From contig CALDKL010000511.1 in the NCBI GenBank assembly GCA_937898895.1, positions 1 through 8,668 on the forward strand: a DNA stretch of 8,668 nucleotides, in the 5' to 3' direction. Position numbers and translations under genes: made by a program. The DNA comes from an uncultured Verrucomicrobiae bacterium. Its GTDB lineage: Bacteria; Verrucomicrobiota; Verrucomicrobiia; Verrucomicrobiales; DEV007. The notes under the pieces were generated by a model. It did not search any database. It worked only from the letters and a program-made list of their open reading frames with translations, and was not told the DNA's origin. Of this stretch, positions 6,658-8,668 are shown in pieces; within the stretch, counting starts at the first letter, position 1; every line of letters begins with the position of its first letter.

Positions 6658-7121
6658 TTGGAGCTGTTAAAGAGAGCCAGCGCGAGATTGGAAGCCAAGC
6701 GTGCCGTTGCCGAAGCTACGATTCCCCGCCCGCAATCCGTCTCCGAATCACAGGCGCTCCTCGACGAATGCCGTGAGGTGGCCGAAGCCCTGAAACAATT
6801 GGATTGGGAGACTTTGTCGCCCTCCCGGCGGCGAGCCTCCGGGATCGTTGCAAAATGGGCGATCCAGAAGGCGTGGAAGCCGCCCATCAAGAACGGGGAC
6901 TTCCGCTGCCCTCTGAACGCAGTCTCGACATGCTTGCGCGCTCTTTGGGACTCCCGATGACGATTGCCACGGAGATCCCGCTTCAATGCATCAGCGACGA
7001 CGTGACCGCCGCCGAAAGCGCGGACAACGATCCCCTGCCAACGCATGAGGAAGCCTGTCGGCACGCCCGCGGGGTGATCTCGGGCATCATTCAGGATCTC
7101 GCGTTGCGGCGTGCGAGGTGA
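6658..7121 (+). pseudogene. Unrecognised small gene, apparently frameshifted
   Basis: I do not recognise this protein. From about TTG 6658 the first frame reads MELLKRASARLEAKRAVAEA, then a helical, charged segment to ETLSPSRRRASGIVAK, and stops at 6960. From about 6855 the next frame looks more protein-like: MGDPEGVEAAHQERGLPLP, SERSLDMLARSLGLP, and on to a stop at 7119-7121. The switch point coincides with an AAAA run (6852-6855): one extra A would join the two frames into a protein of about 154 residues. The alternative is two genes with an ATGA overlap at 6957-6960, the second encoding about 54 residues. The 5' end abuts the tandem repeat, so the gene may also be truncated there. It sits 121 bp upstream of mod on the same strand; a functional link is not shown. 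Confidence 0.45.
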
Positions 7122-7242
7122 TTCCGATCCGATCCCGCCGGGACAAAGGGCCTTGCTTCACCGGACGAATCACGCTACACCAAGACACCGCGCCGATTCC
7201 CCGGAGTCGTCCGCGCCCCTTCGCCGTTCGCCCACCTGCCCC
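7122..7242 (+). other. Leader of the mod gene
   Basis: There are 121 bp between the unknown gene and mod. TTGCTT (7153-7158) followed by TACACC (7176-7181) has promoter-like spacing but a poor fit. No ribosome binding site is visible before the ATG. There are no simple tandem repeats here that would suggest phase variation of mod. Confidence 0.3.
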
Positions 7243-8668
7243 ATGCCCAGCCTCGACTTCAAAGGAAAGCAGTTCGTCCACTCGCACCATCTCAGCGTTC
7301 CCTTCCGGGAGTTGCGGGTGGATCGGAAGCGGTCGCTCCCGGCCAAGGGCGCGAAACCCTCGCTCGACGACAATCTCATCATCCATGGGGACAACCTGGA
7401 GGCACTGAAGGCCCTGCTCCCCACCCACGCGGGCAAGGTGGACTGCATCTTCATCGACCCGCCCTACAACACCGGCAACGAGGGCTGGTGCTACAACGAC
7501 AACGTCCGCAGCCCCCTGATGAAGGAGTGGCTGAAAAAGTCGGCGAACCCCGTCGACAAGGAGGATCTGGAGCGGCACGACAAATGGCTGTGCATGATGT
7601 GGCCGCGCTTGCAGTTGCTGCGGGAGTTGTTGGCGGACGATGGGGTTATTTTTGTGACGTTGGACGACAATGAACAACACCGGATGCGGGCGTTGATGGA
7701 TGAAGTCTTTGGACGAGAGGAATCATTCTACACTCAAATTGCGTGGCAGAAGAAATACGCGACAGCTAATGACGCTTTGGGCTTCTCGCCCATGTTTGAT
7801 CATATCTTGGTTTATCGAAAAGGAGAGGACTTTAGCCGCAACCTGTTGGAGCGCACCGCTGAGAATGACTCGAACTATCGGCTGGAGGATGCGAAAGGTG
7901 TGTTTCGATCTGATAACTACACTTGCAATAAGACGGCGGAAGAGCGCCCAAATCTTTATTACCCCGTTACAAACCCGAACACCGCCGAAGAAATTTGGCC
8001 GAAGAAAACGGCAGTTTGGCGTTATTCTCGCGAACGCCATGACTACAATCTAGCGAACAACTTGGTTTGGTGGGGCAAGGATGGGAAAGGCAAAGTCCCT
8101 GGATTTAAACGTTACAAACATCTGCTTAAAGGCGGTGGCGGCACAGTGCCGAGCACTTGGTGGCCTCATGAGTTCGCCGGGCATACGGACGAAGCCAAGA
8201 AAGAGGTTCATGAAATTCTGGCAGACATTCCGACGGTTTTACAAACAATTACACCAAAGCCTGTTCGGTTGATCGAGCGCATTCTCGAAGTCGCCACCGA
8301 CGAAAACTCCCTCATCCTCGACTCCTTCGCCGGCAGCGGCACGACCGCGCACGCCGTGCTCGCGGCGAACGCCAAGGACGGTGGCAACCGTCGCTTCATC
8401 CTGGTCGAGACCGAGGACTACGCCGACACGCTCACGGCGGAGCGCGTCCGCCGCGTCATCCAGGGCTACGCCTTCACCGGCAATCAACGCACGGAACTGA
8501 TGCGGGAGAAGATCACTTGGACGACCTTCAGGAAAGCGACCGAACTGCTCGAAAAGGTCGAGAGCATCGAGCAACTGGAAGGGGCCGGATACGACAGGGT
8601 CAAGAAGGAGATCAAAGGTAACTATTCAGCCGTAGTTACCCGTGCGCAAGCGTGTCGCCGAGATGGCG
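7243..8668 (+). CDS. mod: Type III restriction-modification DNA methyltransferase (Mod), beta-class N6-adenine type, 3' end cut by window edge
   Basis: The protein methylates adenine in a non-palindromic target and gives a type III system its specificity. From ATG 7243 the frame is open for 475 codons to the window edge. LIIHGDNLEALKAL is followed by the catalytic motif IV DPPY (72-75), then HDKWLCMMWPRL and DDGVIFVTLDDNE. A variable region, about residues 155-335, is the target-recognition domain. TPKPVRLIERILE (from 337) and the AdoMet-binding motif I DSFAGSGTTAHAV (from 360) come last. Motif IV before motif I marks the beta class. The MPSLDFKGKQFVHSHHL start suits the family. The target-recognition part is clearly less GC-rich than both ends, a sign of domain exchange. 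Near the end an inverted repeat (8617-8640) interrupts the expected C-terminal sequence, so the gene may be frameshifted there. The res gene would be expected downstream. Confidence 0.88.
   Translation, partial: MPSLDFKGKQFVHSHHLSVPFRELRVDRKRSLPAKGAKPSLDDNLIIHGDNLEALKALLPTHAGKVDCIFIDPPYNTGNEGWCYNDNVRSPLMKEWLKKSANPVDKEDLERHDKWLCMMWPRLQLLRELLADDGVIFVTLDDNEQHRMRALMDEVFGREESFYTQIAWQKKYATANDALGFSPMFDHILVYRKGEDFSRNLLERTAENDSNYRLEDAKGVFRSDNYTCNKTAEERPNLYYPVTNPNTAEEIWPKKTAVWRYSRERHDYNLANNLVWWGKDGKGKVPGFKRYKHLLKGGGGTVPSTWWPHEFAGHTDEAKKEVHEILADIPTVLQTITPKPVRLIERILEVATDENSLILDSFAGSGTTAHAVLAANAKDGGNRRFILVETEDYADTLTAERVRRVIQGYAFTGNQRTELMREKITWTTFRKATELLEKVESIEQLEGAGYDRVKKEIKGNYSAVVTRAQACRRDG
8617..8640. 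repeat. Perfect 8-bp inverted repeat inside the 3' part of mod
   Basis: GGTAACTA (8617-8624) and TAGTTACC (8633-8640) are exact reverse complements around an 8-base loop TTCAGCCG. The inner ends start GTAA and finish TTAC, the terminal bases usual for IS66-type elements. It could be an insertion footprint, one end of an element, or a chance hairpin; no target duplication is evident on its flanks. Confidence 0.6.

Noticed and set aside
6294..7064. A 256-codon open frame on the minus strand as an intact transposase
   Set aside because: Only 19 internal codons resemble a RAYT start; the rest is antisense to the ISAs1-type remnant and to the unknown plus-strand gene.
7087..7680. A 197-codon open frame on the minus strand opposite the start of mod
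   Set aside because: It is complementary to the conserved N-terminal part of Mod, including the DPPY motif, and has no domain of its own.
6095..8668. CRISPR array or prophage attachment site
   Set aside because: No regularly spaced repeats of CRISPR size, no tRNA gene, integrase or paired direct repeats were found in the region.

Overview
The window looks like a bacterial chromosome of fairly high GC (most genes roughly 60-65% by eye). Most start codons lack a clear Shine-Dalgarno sequence, and two genes start with TTG or GTG. The gene set (tandem GspE/PilB ATPases, a YafK-type cell-wall protein, MTA phosphorylase, a CE4 deacetylase, an ISAs1-type transposase remnant, a REP-type transposase remnant) would fit a Verrucomicrobiota/PVC-type bacterium. 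That assignment is an inference from family resemblance, not a database match.

Left part, minus strand (1-4237), read right to left: a 327-codon YafK/YkuD-like exported protein, a weak terminator-like hairpin overlapping its stop, then two tandem paralogous secretion/pilus ATPases of the GspE/PilB family. The first ATPase is complete (559 aa, TTG start). The second runs off the left edge of the window. They lie 38 bp apart and are probably co-transcribed as part of a type IV pilus or type II secretion cluster. The YafK-like protein keeps the fold's signature residues, but the catalytic Ser-x-Gly-Cys has become Ala-Ala-Gly-Gly, so it looks like a pseudoenzyme.

Middle, plus strand (4238-6094): an AT-rich divergent promoter region with two identical 12-bp A/T elements spaced two helical turns apart, then S-methyl-5'-thioadenosine phosphorylase (mtnP, methionine salvage), then a short AT-rich promoter region and a probable lipoprotein polysaccharide deacetylase (CE4/NodB) with all five CE4 motifs.

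Right part (6095-8668) is an accessory zone. It begins with a G-tract-rich stretch with no gene. Next come the C-terminal remnant of an ISAs1-type transposase and, on the opposite strand, the first 19 codons of a REP-associated tyrosine transposase. A 14-bp tandem repeat follows, then a small unknown gene apparently broken by a one-base frameshift. Last is a type III restriction-modification Mod methyltransferase (beta-class order, DPPY before FAGSG). Its central target-recognition region drops to about 48% GC between flanks of 60-72%, a sign of domain exchange. Near the right edge the mod frame meets a perfect 8-bp inverted repeat and may lose its normal C-terminal frame. The res subunit, if present, would lie beyond the window.
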